A DNA stretch of 64,000 nt from Clostridium algifaecis (GTDB lineage: Bacteria; Bacillota; Clostridia; Clostridiales; Clostridiaceae): the NCBI RefSeq assembly GCF_017874415.1, contig NZ_JAGGLM010000001.1, positions 434,001 to 498,000 of the forward strand, in the 5' to 3' direction. Each line of letters opens with the position of its first letter. The first letter of the stretch is position 1. This document shows positions 39,946-49,399 of this stretch, piece after piece. The translations under genes and the position numbers were made by a program. The notes under the pieces were generated by a model. The model did not search any database. It had not been told where the DNA came from and worked only from the letters and a program-made list of their open reading frames with translations.

Positions 39946-40176
39946 ATGATGAAAAATTCAAAAATTGTTAAGATAAAAAAAGACAAAGATGGTAAAATTA
40001 AAGATGTATTACTTGAAAATGGAGAAACTCTTCCATTAAATCACGCTATAATGATGGCAAAGGAACATATAATCGATGGAGTTGGTGTTGTTAAAGGTAA
40101 AGATGGAAGCGAATATTTACTAACTGATCCTAATGTTATGAATGTTAAGAACTTAAATGATTTGCCAAAATTTTAA
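39946..40176 (+). CDS. DUF3892-like small protein
   Basis: A 76-residue protein that starts MMKNSKIVKIKKDKDGKIKD and has a central LLENGETLPLNHAIMMAKEH. This is the pattern of DUF3892 proteins, whose function is unknown. AGGAGG precedes the ATG. It is monocistronic, ending at a hairpin with a conserved loop. A degenerate copy of its 5' end appears at 51137. Confidence 0.68.
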   Translation: MMKNSKIVKIKKDKDGKIKDVLLENGETLPLNHAIMMAKEHIIDGVGVVKGKDGSEYLLTDPNVMNVKNLNDLPKF

Positions 40177-40196
40177 TTTTTAAAGTAAATAAAAAA

Positions 40197-40242
40197 AGTC
40201 TATGTCTCAATATGATTTTTCAGCCATTCTGGGACATAGGCT
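40197..40242 (+). repeat. Hairpin repeat with conserved loop, copy A
   Basis: AGTCTATGTCTCA pairs with TGGGACATAGGCT, allowing G-U pairs. The loop ATGATTTTTCAGCCATTCTG is almost the same as in the copy at 52811-52857. It follows the DUF3892 gene and may terminate it. Loop conservation goes beyond what a terminator needs. Confidence 0.65.
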
Positions 40243-40259
40243 AATTGTATTTTTCTTGA

Positions 40260-40787
40260 TTATGAACTAGCATACTTTTCATATAATTTTTTAAATAATT
40301 TAATATGAAGTTCTTCATCAAGAATTATTCTTTCGAGAAGTCGTTTTATATATTTATCTTGTATTAATGTTATATGATACCTATAGTTTTCTATTGCTTT
40401 TTTTTCTGATTGAATATCTTCCATAAGCATTTCTCTTATAAATACAGTAAAATTTATATATCGAGGAGTCCAAAATCTTCCTGGTGGGCATGCATTATCA
40501 ATATAAATAGGTTTAATTCCAAGCAATTTGATAGTTTTTCCTAATAGCTCTAGATGTCTCATCTCTGCAATTGATACTCCACCTATAAGTTTTGCATAAT
40601 CATCATATTGACCATCACTAACAAAATGCTGATATACATATAAACTAACTGCTGTAAATTCACTAACGCTTCCAGCATAATCTTTAAGAAGAATATTAGC
40701 ATACTGTATATTTGGTTTTTCTACTATTGGTTCTGGATAAGGTAAATTTACAATATATTTTGTATGCTTTGATACATCACCTGGCAT
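40260..40787 (-). CDS. Ferritin-like (rubrerythrin/Mn-catalase-type fold) protein
   Basis: A 175-residue protein predicted to form a four-helix bundle. Metal-ligand motifs are visible as EFTAVSLYVYQHF, IAEMRHLELLGK (ExxH) and ILDEELHIKLF (ExxH). This pairing suits a di-iron or di-manganese centre. Similar small ferritin-like proteins in clostridia are annotated as spore-coat or oxidative-stress proteins. The position between a DUF3892 gene and a germinant receptor operon is compatible with a spore role, but that is inference. Confidence 0.72.
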   Translation of the reverse strand: MPGDVSKHTKYIVNLPYPEPIVEKPNIQYANILLKDYAGSVSEFTAVSLYVYQHFVSDGQYDDYAKLIGGVSIAEMRHLELLGKTIKLLGIKPIYIDNACPPGRFWTPRYINFTVFIREMLMEDIQSEKKAIENYRYHITLIQDKYIKRLLERIILDEELHIKLFKKLYEKYASS

Positions 40788-40941
40788 ACTTTCCTCCTAA
40801 TAATTAAATACAATATATTTTATGTTCTCATAATAAAAATATTACATTTAAAATTAAACAAATATTCCGCTTTAGTTTACATGTATATAAACAAGTTTAT
40901 CGGGAAAAATATTTTTAATAATTATATGTATGGAGGAATTT

Positions 40942-42468
40942 ATGACTTTTTTCAATGACAGTAATTTTAAAGAATATTATTCAGAATCAAAATTAAAAAA
41001 AATGAAATTATATAATTCTTTAGATAAAAATATAACTTTATTCAAAAAAATTTTTGGTGATAACTCTGATTTAGTAATTAGAAATTTTTCATTAGGAAGA
41101 TCTGATATAATTTCTGCTGCAATTTTTTATTTTGATAACCTTACAAGTGCTGATCATATAGATTCAAATATTCTACAGCCTTTATTAAATGATTCATATG
41201 CTGCTGGACTACATACCGGATATGAAGTAGTAAAAGCTATTCGGCTAGGAAATATTATTACTCGTGCACAAATTAAATTAAGTCAAAACGTAAAAGAATT
41301 GATTGATGGACTTGTCTCCGGAGGCGTACTTCTTTTTATAGATGGATTAAATGAGATTTATATAATAACTACAAAGGTTTCTAATTATAGACCTTTATCA
41401 GAGGCTGAAGTTGAAAATGTGGTAAGAGGCCCTAGAGATTCTTTTAATGAGGTGTTAAGTATAAACATAGGACTTATAAGAAAAAGAATTCACAATCCAA
41501 ATTTAATCTTTCAATCTACAAAAGTTGGAAAAATAACTAAAACCGCTGTATGTATAGGATACATAAAAGGTATTTGTTCACCTAAGCTCATAGATAAAGT
41601 GCGTTCAAGAATTAGTAAAATAGATACGGATGTCGTTCTTTCAGATAGTTATATAGAGGAATTTATCAATGATAAACCTTTCTCTATATTTCCCCAAATG
41701 CGTAATACCGAAAGACCTGATGTTGCAGCTGCTGCCTTACTTGAAGGAAGAGTAGTTATAATTGTTGATAATACACCTGTAGTTTTAATTGCTCCCGGTG
41801 AATTTTGCTCACTTATGCAATCTGCTGAAGATTACTATAATAGGTATGTTTTTTCAACCTTAGTAAGAATATTAAGATATTTTGCACTTATTATAGCTCT
41901 TATTCTTCCTTCACTTTATATAGCTATCGTAAATTTTCATCAAGAACTGATACCAACTAAACTCTTGGAAGGTATTATAGCAGCCCGTTCTGGAGTGCCT
42001 CTTCCAAACTTTGCAGAAGCTTTTCTCATGGAAATTACATTTGAAATTTTGCGTGAAGCTGGAGTTCGTCTTCCAAGACCTGTAGGTCCGGCTGTTAGTA
42101 TTGTCGGCGCTCTTGTTATAGGTCAAGCAGCAGTGCAAGCTTCAATAGTTTCTCCTCTTATGGTTATAATAGTAGCTTTAACTGGTATTGCCACATTTAG
42201 CATACCACAATATAATATATCTCTTCCAATAAGAGTACTTAGATTTTTTTTAATGATTTTATCTTCTATTATTGGTATTTGCGGTTTAGCTATTGGATTG
42301 TCATTTATATTAATTCATATGTGTTCTATACGAAGCTTTGGTACCCCATATCTTACTCCATTAGCTCCCTTTAAATATAATGATTTAAAAGATACTATTG
42401 TACGTAGTCCTCTTAACGTATTTAAAAAGAATAATTCTAAAATCATTCATAATAAAAAAACTATGTAA
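40942..42468 (+). CDS. gerKA: Spore germinant receptor subunit A (GerKA-like)
   Basis: A 508-residue GerA-family protein. The hydrophilic N-terminal domain (about 300 residues, with VVRGPRDSFNEVLSINIGLI) is followed by four or five membrane helices and the conserved ARSGVPLPNFAEAFLMEITF near residue 350. Receptors of this family sense nutrients at the spore inner membrane. ATG 40942 follows GGAGG; the ATG at 40930 overlaps that site. First gene of an A-C-D-B operon. Confidence 0.93.
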   Translation: MTFFNDSNFKEYYSESKLKKMKLYNSLDKNITLFKKIFGDNSDLVIRNFSLGRSDIISAAIFYFDNLTSADHIDSNILQPLLNDSYAAGLHTGYEVVKAIRLGNIITRAQIKLSQNVKELIDGLVSGGVLLFIDGLNEIYIITTKVSNYRPLSEAEVENVVRGPRDSFNEVLSINIGLIRKRIHNPNLIFQSTKVGKITKTAVCIGYIKGICSPKLIDKVRSRISKIDTDVVLSDSYIEEFINDKPFSIFPQMRNTERPDVAAAALLEGRVVIIVDNTPVVLIAPGEFCSLMQSAEDYYNRYVFSTLVRILRYFALIIALILPSLYIAIVNFHQELIPTKLLEGIIAARSGVPLPNFAEAFLMEITFEILREAGVRLPRPVGPAVSIVGALVIGQAAVQASIVSPLMVIIVALTGIATFSIPQYNISLPIRVLRFFLMILSSIIGICGLAIGLSFILIHMCSIRSFGTPYLTPLAPFKYNDLKDTIVRSPLNVFKKNNSKIIHNKKTM

Positions 42469-42522
42469 GCTAAAGCAAAACTAAATTTTCACTAAACAAA
42501 TACAAACAAAGGGTGATATCTT

Positions 42523-43674
42523 TTGAAGAAAATAGCATCTATTTTAATAACAATTATTATATGCCTTCCGTTAACAGGCTGCTGGGATTCAGTAGAAACT
42601 GAAAAATTAGGGGTAGTAACTTTACTTGGAGTTCAATTATCTAAAAATAATAATATTAAAGTAACTATTCAGGAATTATCACCCAAAAGTCAATCATCTG
42701 GGAATCAACCTCCTAGTAATGCTTCAAACCGCCCTTTTTATGTATACTCCGAAGAAGGTTCCTCAATATCTGGAGCAATACAGAAAATATCTTCAAGTGA
42801 GCATCAAAAAATATACTTTGCTCATACTAAGATAATAATATTAGATGAAAATTTAGTAGAATCTATAGGAATTGAACCAGTAATAGATTTTTATGAAAGA
42901 ACACCTGAAATGAGGCTTAAAACTAGGATTCTAATATCTAAAAGCGGCCAGCTTGATAAAATAATGAATATTAATACAGGACTTAATGTAGATACAGGTT
43001 CAATGTTAGAAGAAACTATTAGTAATGAAAAATATAATTCATATCTTACTGTCAATTATTTAAAGGATTTTATAGAGATACTTTCCAAACCAGGCAGCGA
43101 AGCTTATTCATCAGGTATAAGTCTATTAAATATAAAATCCAATAATAAAATTACTATTAAAGATACTGCTGTATTTAAAAAATATAAAATGATTGGCTGG
43201 CTTAAGAAGCAAGAAAGTAGAGGTCTTGCATTTGTCAATGAAAATTTAAAAGGGGGGTATATTTTAGTTCCTTTTGAACACAATATAGTCTCGCTGAAAA
43301 TAATTAAGGCTACATCAAAAATACATCCTGTAATAAATAATGGAAATATGCAAATAAACTTAAATTTAAATGTTTTATCAAACATTGCAGAAGATCACAG
43401 TAACTCGGATTTTATGAATAAAGATATAATTAAAAAAATTGAGCAACTTGAAAATGATAAAATCAAATATGAAATAACTTTAGCCATTAATAAATCAAAG
43501 AATTTAAACTCTGATATTTTTGGATTTGGAAGTTATTTTAATATGTACTATCCTAAATCGTGGAAAAATATTAAGAATAATTGGGACTTATATTATCCTA
43601 ATATACAAGTAAATATCAATGTAAATTCAACTATTAAAAATATAGGAGGCGTCTACAAACTCATAGAAAGATAA
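42523..43674 (+). CDS. gerKC: Spore germinant receptor subunit C (GerKC-like lipoprotein)
   Basis: A 383-residue GerC-family lipoprotein. The signal peptide ends in the lipobox LTGC near residue 19, directly followed by WDSVETEKLG, the usual GerC start. The C-terminal region contains the family PYYPKSW-like YYPKSWKNIKNNWD. The start codon is TTG, preceded by GGGTGAT. It encodes the outer-face lipoprotein that associates with the A and B subunits. Confidence 0.92.
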   Translation: MKKIASILITIIICLPLTGCWDSVETEKLGVVTLLGVQLSKNNNIKVTIQELSPKSQSSGNQPPSNASNRPFYVYSEEGSSISGAIQKISSSEHQKIYFAHTKIIILDENLVESIGIEPVIDFYERTPEMRLKTRILISKSGQLDKIMNINTGLNVDTGSMLEETISNEKYNSYLTVNYLKDFIEILSKPGSEAYSSGISLLNIKSNNKITIKDTAVFKKYKMIGWLKKQESRGLAFVNENLKGGYILVPFEHNIVSLKIIKATSKIHPVINNGNMQINLNLNVLSNIAEDHSNSDFMNKDIIKKIEQLENDKIKYEITLAINKSKNLNSDIFGFGSYFNMYYPKSWKNIKNNWDLYYPNIQVNINVNSTIKNIGGVYKLIER

Positions 43675-43698
43675 TAAGTGAAAGGAAGGCTTTATATT

Positions 43699-43920
43699 AT
43701 GTTACTGTCGTCAACCATAATATTTGCTGTAACTATTGCTCTTTTAGAAGGTATACCTTTAATTAAAAAGAAATCATGGAAAGAATTAACTACACTAGTA
43801 ATTTTATTATTAATTGCTATAATACTTGTAATTGAAAAATTGCTGGAAATTCCAACTCCAATTAATATTATCAATAACTTATTGTATCCTTTTGGTAAAG
43901 CAATTTTTAGATCCAGATAA
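43699..43920 (+). CDS. Small two-helix membrane protein in germination operon (GerD-type subunit)
   Basis: A 73-residue protein with two hydrophobic helices (IIFAVTIALLEGI and LTTLVILLLIAIILVIEKLL). Small genes of this kind occur inside some gerA-type operons and encode a D subunit that modulates receptor activity in Bacillus. ATG 43699 follows GGAAGG by about nine bases. The GTG at 43678 lies before that site and is less likely. Function here is inferred from position and topology only. Confidence 0.7.
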   Translation: MLLSSTIIFAVTIALLEGIPLIKKKSWKELTTLVILLLIAIILVIEKLLEIPTPINIINNLLYPFGKAIFRSR

Positions 43921-43950
43921 TAATTATTATATAAAAAGGTGGTAAAAGCT

Positions 43951-45036
43951 TTGTTTAGAAAAGAGATTATAAGTACAAACCAATTTGTTTGGATGCTTTT
44001 TAGTATAATTACCTCTTTTACAGTCCTGCAGATACCAGGACTTCTTATCTTTCATGCAGGAAGAGATGCTTGGATGTCTATAATTTTAGCTTGGTTTCTT
44101 GATGTTTTATTAGCTATGGTTTATGCTTACATGGGAATTCGTTTTCCAGGTCAAAATTTCGTACAATATAGTATAACTATACTTGGAAAATTTTTTGGCA
44201 GAATTATTGGAATTATATTTCCACTTTTCTTTTTAATGGTAGCCTCTATTTTAATGAGATCTATAACTATGCTAATTAATAATACTCTTTTACCTAATAC
44301 CCCTACAGAAGTAATGCTCTTAATCTCATATATTTTTATTGCTTATGCTGTAAAAAAAGGAATAGAAGTTATTGCACGGGCGTCCGAAATTCTAGGTCCT
44401 ATATATCTTATAAGTTTTATTATTTTATTTATACTTATCACTCCTCAAATAAAATTAAATAGATTAAGGCCTATATTTATGCAGGGATTCTACCCTCCTT
44501 TTTCAGGTTCCATATTTATATTAGCTTTTATAGGTATTTGCATCATTATGAGTATGTATATTCCTATTTGTAATCGCATAGAAAATGGATTTATCGCTAA
44601 ATTTATTTCTGTATCTATAGGTGCAACTATCATTTGCCTTCTTGTTACTTTTTCTATATGCATTTTTGGTGCAGAACAGGCTGGAAATATGCTTAATCCA
44701 GGATTAATGCTTGCTCGAATGGTTAAAATAGGAAACCTAATTGATCGTGTAGAAATCATTTGGTTTATAATTGCTCTAGAAGCCGGTCTTATGACATCAG
44801 TTAATCTAATTTGGGCCTCCTGTGTTGGAATATCTCAAATTATAGGATTACCTACATATCGATCTACTGTGTATCCAATAACTTTGATTTCATTTATACT
44901 TAGTATAATTTCATTTGATAGTAATATTGAACTTATTAATTTTGCTTTTTATGTATATCCTTTCATTGGCATATTTGTTGAAAGTGGTTTAGAAATATTT
45001 TTATTTATTATGGCACTTGTCTTAAAAAAAAGATGA
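43951..45036 (+). CDS. gerKB: Spore germinant receptor subunit B (GerKB-like)
   Basis: A 361-residue integral membrane protein of the spore-germination permease family (APC superfamily), with about ten helices. It begins ISTNQFVWMLFSIITSFTVL and contains HAGRDAWMSIILAWFLDV near residue 37, a typical GerB feature. TTG 43951 is preferred because AAAGGTGG ends eight bases before it. GTG 43939 overlaps that site. Last gene of the operon, with a terminator after it. Confidence 0.92.
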   Translation: MFRKEIISTNQFVWMLFSIITSFTVLQIPGLLIFHAGRDAWMSIILAWFLDVLLAMVYAYMGIRFPGQNFVQYSITILGKFFGRIIGIIFPLFFLMVASILMRSITMLINNTLLPNTPTEVMLLISYIFIAYAVKKGIEVIARASEILGPIYLISFIILFILITPQIKLNRLRPIFMQGFYPPFSGSIFILAFIGICIIMSMYIPICNRIENGFIAKFISVSIGATIICLLVTFSICIFGAEQAGNMLNPGLMLARMVKIGNLIDRVEIIWFIIALEAGLMTSVNLIWASCVGISQIIGLPTYRSTVYPITLISFILSIISFDSNIELINFAFYVYPFIGIFVESGLEIFLFIMALVLKKR

Positions 45037-45057
45037 AGCTTTTATGCTCCATCTTAT
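45024..45057. terminator. Terminator after gerKB
   Basis: AGATGAAGC pairs imperfectly with GCTCCATCT around TTTTAT, flanked by A and T runs. It lies between convergent genes and may serve both. Confidence 0.7.
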
Positions 45058-45060
45058 ATA

Positions 45061-47128
45061 TTAGTCATCATCTTTCAATATTTGTTTAAATAATTTTGTA
45101 TCTGTTATAGGGGCCTTACATGAATAATTTTCACATATATATGCAGTAGGTCTGCCATTCACAGAATTATATTCTGAAATAAATTCTGCTAATTTTTCTA
45201 CATTCTTATTTTCATTAGAATATAACATAGAAATAGTAAATGGCCTAAATTTCTCATTAATTATATCAATCATCTTTTTAGTTTCATTATTATTTCTGTC
45301 TGCAGCTATAACAATTTCTTTACTCTTCGATTGTATAAACAAAAGTACTATTAAAGAAAAAGAATAGCCTTTTGGATAGTCAGTAATACTATTGGCAAAT
45401 GTTTTAAGTAATTGATGAGCTTTATCCTCAAACTCATACATACCAGTTAAGTGCGCTAATCTTAAAAAGTTTAATGCTGATACAGAATTGCCTGATGGAG
45501 TTGCGCCATCATAGATTTCTTTTGGTCTTGTTATTAACTGTTCACTATCACTGCCATAAACAAACAAGCCTCCATTTTTATCATCCCAAAAATATTTTAT
45601 AAGATCTTTGTTTAAATTTATGGCTTTTTCGAGATATTCTGGCTTAAAGGTAGTCTCATATAGCTCAATTAATCCCCAAATTAAAAAAGCATAGTCGTCT
45701 ATATAAGCTGGGAATGCAGCCTCTCCATCACGATATCTTGCAAGCAGTCTACCATCTTTACGAATAAGTTTTTTATATATAAATGCTGAAGCATTTTCAG
45801 CTGCAGAAATATAGTTATTATTACAAAGAACTCTTCCACCAATAGCCATGGACGCAATCATTAATCCATTCCACGAGGTTAAGATTTTATCATCCTTATA
45901 TGGATGAACTCTTTTATTTCTAATATCAAATAGCTTTTCTCTACTTCTATTTATAAATTCTGTATCTATTACTGTGAAACTTGATTTTATTAAATTTGGA
46001 ATGTTTTTTCCCTCAAAATTTCCTTTAGGTGTTATATTAAAATATGCACAAAATTTATCTCCAGCTTTTTCACCAAGAATATTCTTTACTTCGTCAACTG
46101 TCCATAAATAGAATTTGCCTTCTTCACCTTCAGAGTCAGCATCTTCAGCAGAATAGAATCCACCTTCTTTGGAAGTCATATCTCTTAATACATATGTAAA
46201 TATTTGTTCAGCTACTTCTGCATATCTTGAGTTTTTTGTAACCTGGTAAGTTTCTAAGTATGCTATAGCCAAAAGTGCATTATCATACAACATCTTCTCA
46301 AAATGTGGGACAAGCCATTTTCTGTCTGTTGAATACCTACTAAAGCCATATCCAATATGATCATATATTCCTCCACGATACATAGAATCTAATGTTTTTT
46401 CAACTATATCAAGAGCAGATTTTTCTTTCGTTTTATACCAATATCTCAATAAAAAATATAAATTATGTGGAGTAGGAAATTTAGGTGCATTACCAAAACC
46501 GCCATAATCATTATCAAAATTGGATTTAAACTGAGAAAATGCACTGTCTATTAAATCTGATTTTAATTCTTCATTTTGTACATTTTCTGGCTCATTAATT
46601 GCATTTAAAATTTTATTACTTGAGTTTATTAGATATTCTCGATTACCATCCCATTCTTTTCTCACTCTTTGCAATATGGATAGAAAGCCATACATACCTA
46701 TTTTATCATGTTTAGGAAAATAAGTGCCTGCAAAAAATGGTTCTTTATCTGGTGTCATAAAAATAGTAAGCGGCCAACCTCCACTTCCTGTAAACGCTTG
46801 ACAAACTGTCATGTAAATATGGTCAATGTCAGTCCTCTCTTCCCGGTCAACCTTAATTGAAATAAAATACTTATTTAAAATTTCAGCGACCTCATTGTCT
46901 TCAAAACTCTCTTTTTCCATTACATGACACCAGTGACATGTTGATTTTTATATCCAACTAAGAATACCCAATAGAAAGTAATATGGGCTTATCTTCTGAT
47001 TTTGCTTTATCAAAAGCTTCTTTAGACCATGGATACCAATCTACCGGGTTATATGCATGCTGTAACAGGTATGGTGATTTTTCATTTACCAATCTATTTG
47101 CATTTTGATGCACATTTTCTTTTGGCAT
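45061..47128 (-). pseudogene. YyaL-like thioredoxin-domain protein, disrupted by 19-base insertion
   Basis: The intact start (ATG 47128, after AAGGGAG) encodes [20 protein letters not shown] through [10 protein letters not shown] and then hits a TAG. In another frame, STCHWCHVMEKESFEDNEVA continues without interruption for over 600 residues. Removing 19 bases (within 46938-46965) rejoins the two exactly at the expected IGYSTCHWCHVMEKE. Without that repair the catalytic CxxC lies upstream of any start in its frame. YyaL proteins combine a DUF255 thioredoxin-like domain with a six-hairpin glycosidase-like domain. An internal start at 46920 would lack the CxxC. Confidence 0.85.
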
Positions 47129-47171
47129 ATTATCACGCTCCCTTCATATTTTTATCTTTATTAATATGCCC

Positions 47172-47206
47172 CAAAAAGCTATCAGATATTATACGATAGC
47201 TTTTAT
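47172..47206 (-). terminator. Terminator downstream of the MFS exporter
   Basis: AAAAGCTATC pairs with GATAGCTTTT around a ten-base loop, with T runs on both sides. Confidence 0.75.
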
Positions 47207-47211
47207 TTTTT

Positions 47212-48633
47212 TCATTTTCGAATTTTGCTATTTGAAGCAAGCTTTAAAGACAATACAAAGCCAACTGCCATAAGTACAGCTGCAACTGTAACGGAATGAC
47301 TAAAACCGTTAAATATAGCCTTTGTTGCATCACGTGAATTCTTTAGATAACTAGTTTGGAATGCTGTCATAATGCCAACAAATAAAGCTGAACCCAATGC
47401 ACCGGCAACCTGCATTGCAGTATTTACTATTGCAACACCATCCGGGGTATTTTGGGGTGGCAGCTGATTAAGTGCAGTTGTTTGGCTGGGTGACATAATC
47501 ATGGACTGACCTATCATTATTAAGCAGTATATAATAGTAATCTGCAATATAGAAGTTGATGATTTAGATCTAGATAATAAGAAAGTAAAAGCGAATATTA
47601 CTGCAAAGCCAACTGGAATTAATATTTTGCCGCCCTTTTTATCAAAAATTGCGCCATTAAATGGAGTTAATATAACACCGACAAGGATTCCAGGTAGTAA
47701 CACAAGCGCTGATGTAAATGATGATGTTTTCAGGCCATTTTGCATAAGCAGTGGTATTATCATGTTCATTGAAAATTGAAACATTTGTATTATCATAATC
47801 AAAAATACACCTATTGTAAATACAGGATACTTAAAGGCTCTTATTTCTAGTATTGGCTGTTTTAAGGATAATTGACGTTTTCCATAAATAATTAGTGATA
47901 TTAATCCAATTACAAAAATAACAACAGTAGAAGTTAAACTTGATGTACTTGCTGAGCTTACTGCATATATAATTCCTGCAAAACCTATAGATGATAATAC
48001 TATAGATAAAAAATCAATTTTAGGTTTTGTTATTTTAGAAGTATTCTGCAGAAACATAAGACCACCAATTATGCAAATAACTATAGATGGAATCAATAAC
48101 ATGAATAACACATGCCATGAAAAATATTGAAGTAAAAATCCAGAAACAGTTGGACCAAGTGCAGGGCCAAGAGTAATTACAGAAATACATAAACCCATTA
48201 TTGAACCATGCTTCTCTGATGGAGTTACAACCAGAGCTGAACTCATCATTATAGGCACGAGCATACCAGCACCTAACGCTTGAATCAATCTTGAAATTAA
48301 GAGCAGTATAAATGAATTAGATAATACAGCACATACTGTTCCAAGTAAAAATAATGTCATTGCACTTACATACAGCTCCTTTGTCGTAAATGTATGCATA
48401 AGAAAAGCCGTAATTGGTACAAGAGCTCCAACTACTAATACATATCCAGTTGCAAGCCACTGCGCTGTTATAGCAGAAATGTGCATTTCTAACATAAGCT
48501 TTGAAAGTGCTACATTTAATATGGTTTCATTAAACATTCCTATGAAACACCCAAAAAGTAGTACAAACATAATAGCTTTTGTATTGTAATGTACAATTTC
48601 TTCTTTTTCAATTTCAATTCTTTCTTCACTCAT
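47212..48633 (-). CDS. lmrB: DHA2-family multidrug exporter (LmrB/EmrB-like)
   Basis: A 473-residue MFS protein with about 14 membrane helices. Conserved features are FNETILNVALSKL in helix 1, WLATGYVLVVGALVPITAFL, RLIQALGAGMLVPIMMSSAL (motif near helix 4) and GPALGPTVSGFL (motif C of drug-proton antiporters). LmrB exports lincomycin and other drugs in Bacillus subtilis. The divergent-looking arrangement is really tandem: the TetR regulator lies upstream on the same strand, and each gene has its own operator. Substrate range is not predictable. Confidence 0.88.
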   Translation of the reverse strand: MSEERIEIEKEEIVHYNTKAIMFVLLFGCFIGMFNETILNVALSKLMLEMHISAITAQWLATGYVLVVGALVPITAFLMHTFTTKELYVSAMTLFLLGTVCAVLSNSFILLLISRLIQALGAGMLVPIMMSSALVVTPSEKHGSIMGLCISVITLGPALGPTVSGFLLQYFSWHVLFMLLIPSIVICIIGGLMFLQNTSKITKPKIDFLSIVLSSIGFAGIIYAVSSASTSSLTSTVVIFVIGLISLIIYGKRQLSLKQPILEIRAFKYPVFTIGVFLIMIIQMFQFSMNMIIPLLMQNGLKTSSFTSALVLLPGILVGVILTPFNGAIFDKKGGKILIPVGFAVIFAFTFLLSRSKSSTSILQITIIYCLIMIGQSMIMSPSQTTALNQLPPQNTPDGVAIVNTAMQVAGALGSALFVGIMTAFQTSYLKNSRDATKAIFNGFSHSVTVAAVLMAVGFVLSLKLASNSKIRK

Positions 48634-48661
48634 AAAATGTAATCTCCTTTAGAAATACTAT

Positions 48662-48678
48662 ATAGACCGGTTGCTATA
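48662..48678. promoter_or_regulatory. LmrA-type operator before the exporter gene
   Basis: ATAGACCGGTTGCTATA fits the LmrA/YxaF box of B. subtilis (AWAGACCRKTCnnTATW form). It is 29 bases upstream of the exporter start. A sister site is at 49320-49336. Confidence 0.75.
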
Positions 48679-48708
48679 ATAAACTGCGAAATAGCCTACA
48701 TAAATAAG

Positions 48709-49293
48709 CTATTTTTTGTGTAAATAACTATTTAATAAAATTCCTATTTGCTTGCTGATTGTTAAAAGGGCTGAAGAGTCATTTTCAGTAACTGATACTG
48801 TAATAGCTCCTTCAACTGAAATTTGAATAAATTTTCCTAATTCTTTTGCGGTATTTCTAGAAATTCCGCTTTTAATTAATTTTTCCGTATATATTTTTTG
48901 TAAACAAGCAAATGCCTCGCAGCACGTTTTTCTAAGTTGCTCACTTGATAAATAGGTTTCTAAAGCAATTAGGCTTATGGACATATCTAGAAGTTTATTA
49001 CCTTTTTCTAAATCTTGTATTATATTTTTGATAAGGCATTGAATAGCTTCTATAGGATCTTTATGTTCATCTAATGTGATTTTTAATCTATTATTGATAG
49101 ATTCACTTGAAAGTTTAATAGCTGCTAAGGCTAATTCTTCTTTTCCATTTGGAAAGTAGTAGTATAGAGAACCTTTAGGCGCACCGCTTTCTTTCAAAAT
49201 TTCATTTAATCCCGTAGCATTGTAACCTTTGACCTGAAAAAGTTTTGATGCTGCCCTAAGTATCTTTTCTTTTGAATTAGTTTTGCTATTCAT
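48709..49293 (-). CDS. lmrA: TetR-family repressor (LmrA/YxaF-like)
   Basis: A 194-residue TetR regulator. The helix-turn-helix region AASKLFQVKGYNATGLNEIL followed by KESGAPKGSLYYYFPNGKEE is characteristic of the LmrA/YxaF subgroup. The C-terminal ligand domain is all-helical. Operators matching that subgroup lie in front of this gene and of the adjacent exporter, so it probably represses both until a drug-like ligand binds. Confidence 0.88.
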   Translation of the reverse strand: MNSKTNSKEKILRAASKLFQVKGYNATGLNEILKESGAPKGSLYYYFPNGKEELALAAIKLSSESINNRLKITLDEHKDPIEAIQCLIKNIIQDLEKGNKLLDMSISLIALETYLSSEQLRKTCCEAFACLQKIYTEKLIKSGISRNTAKELGKFIQISVEGAITVSVTENDSSALLTISKQIGILLNSYLHKK

Positions 49294-49319
49294 AAAATAT
49301 AAGTCCTTTCACAATAAAT

Positions 49320-49336
49320 TATAATGACTGGTCTAT
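49320..49336. promoter_or_regulatory. LmrA-type operator before the repressor gene
   Basis: Reverse complement ATAGACCAGTCATTATA matches the LmrA/YxaF box closely. It lies 27 bases upstream of the repressor start, supporting autoregulation. Confidence 0.78.
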
Positions 49337-49399
49337 ATACAGTATGAATAAATCTTTTGAAAATGTCAAGAAAAAAGTGACTGAAGTTATTCATAATTA

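Noticed and set aside
45061-46920. yyaL as an intact gene starting at 46920
   Set aside because: That start has no ribosome binding site and lies just after the catalytic CHWC. The real start and CxxC are recoverable upstream only by removing 19 bases.
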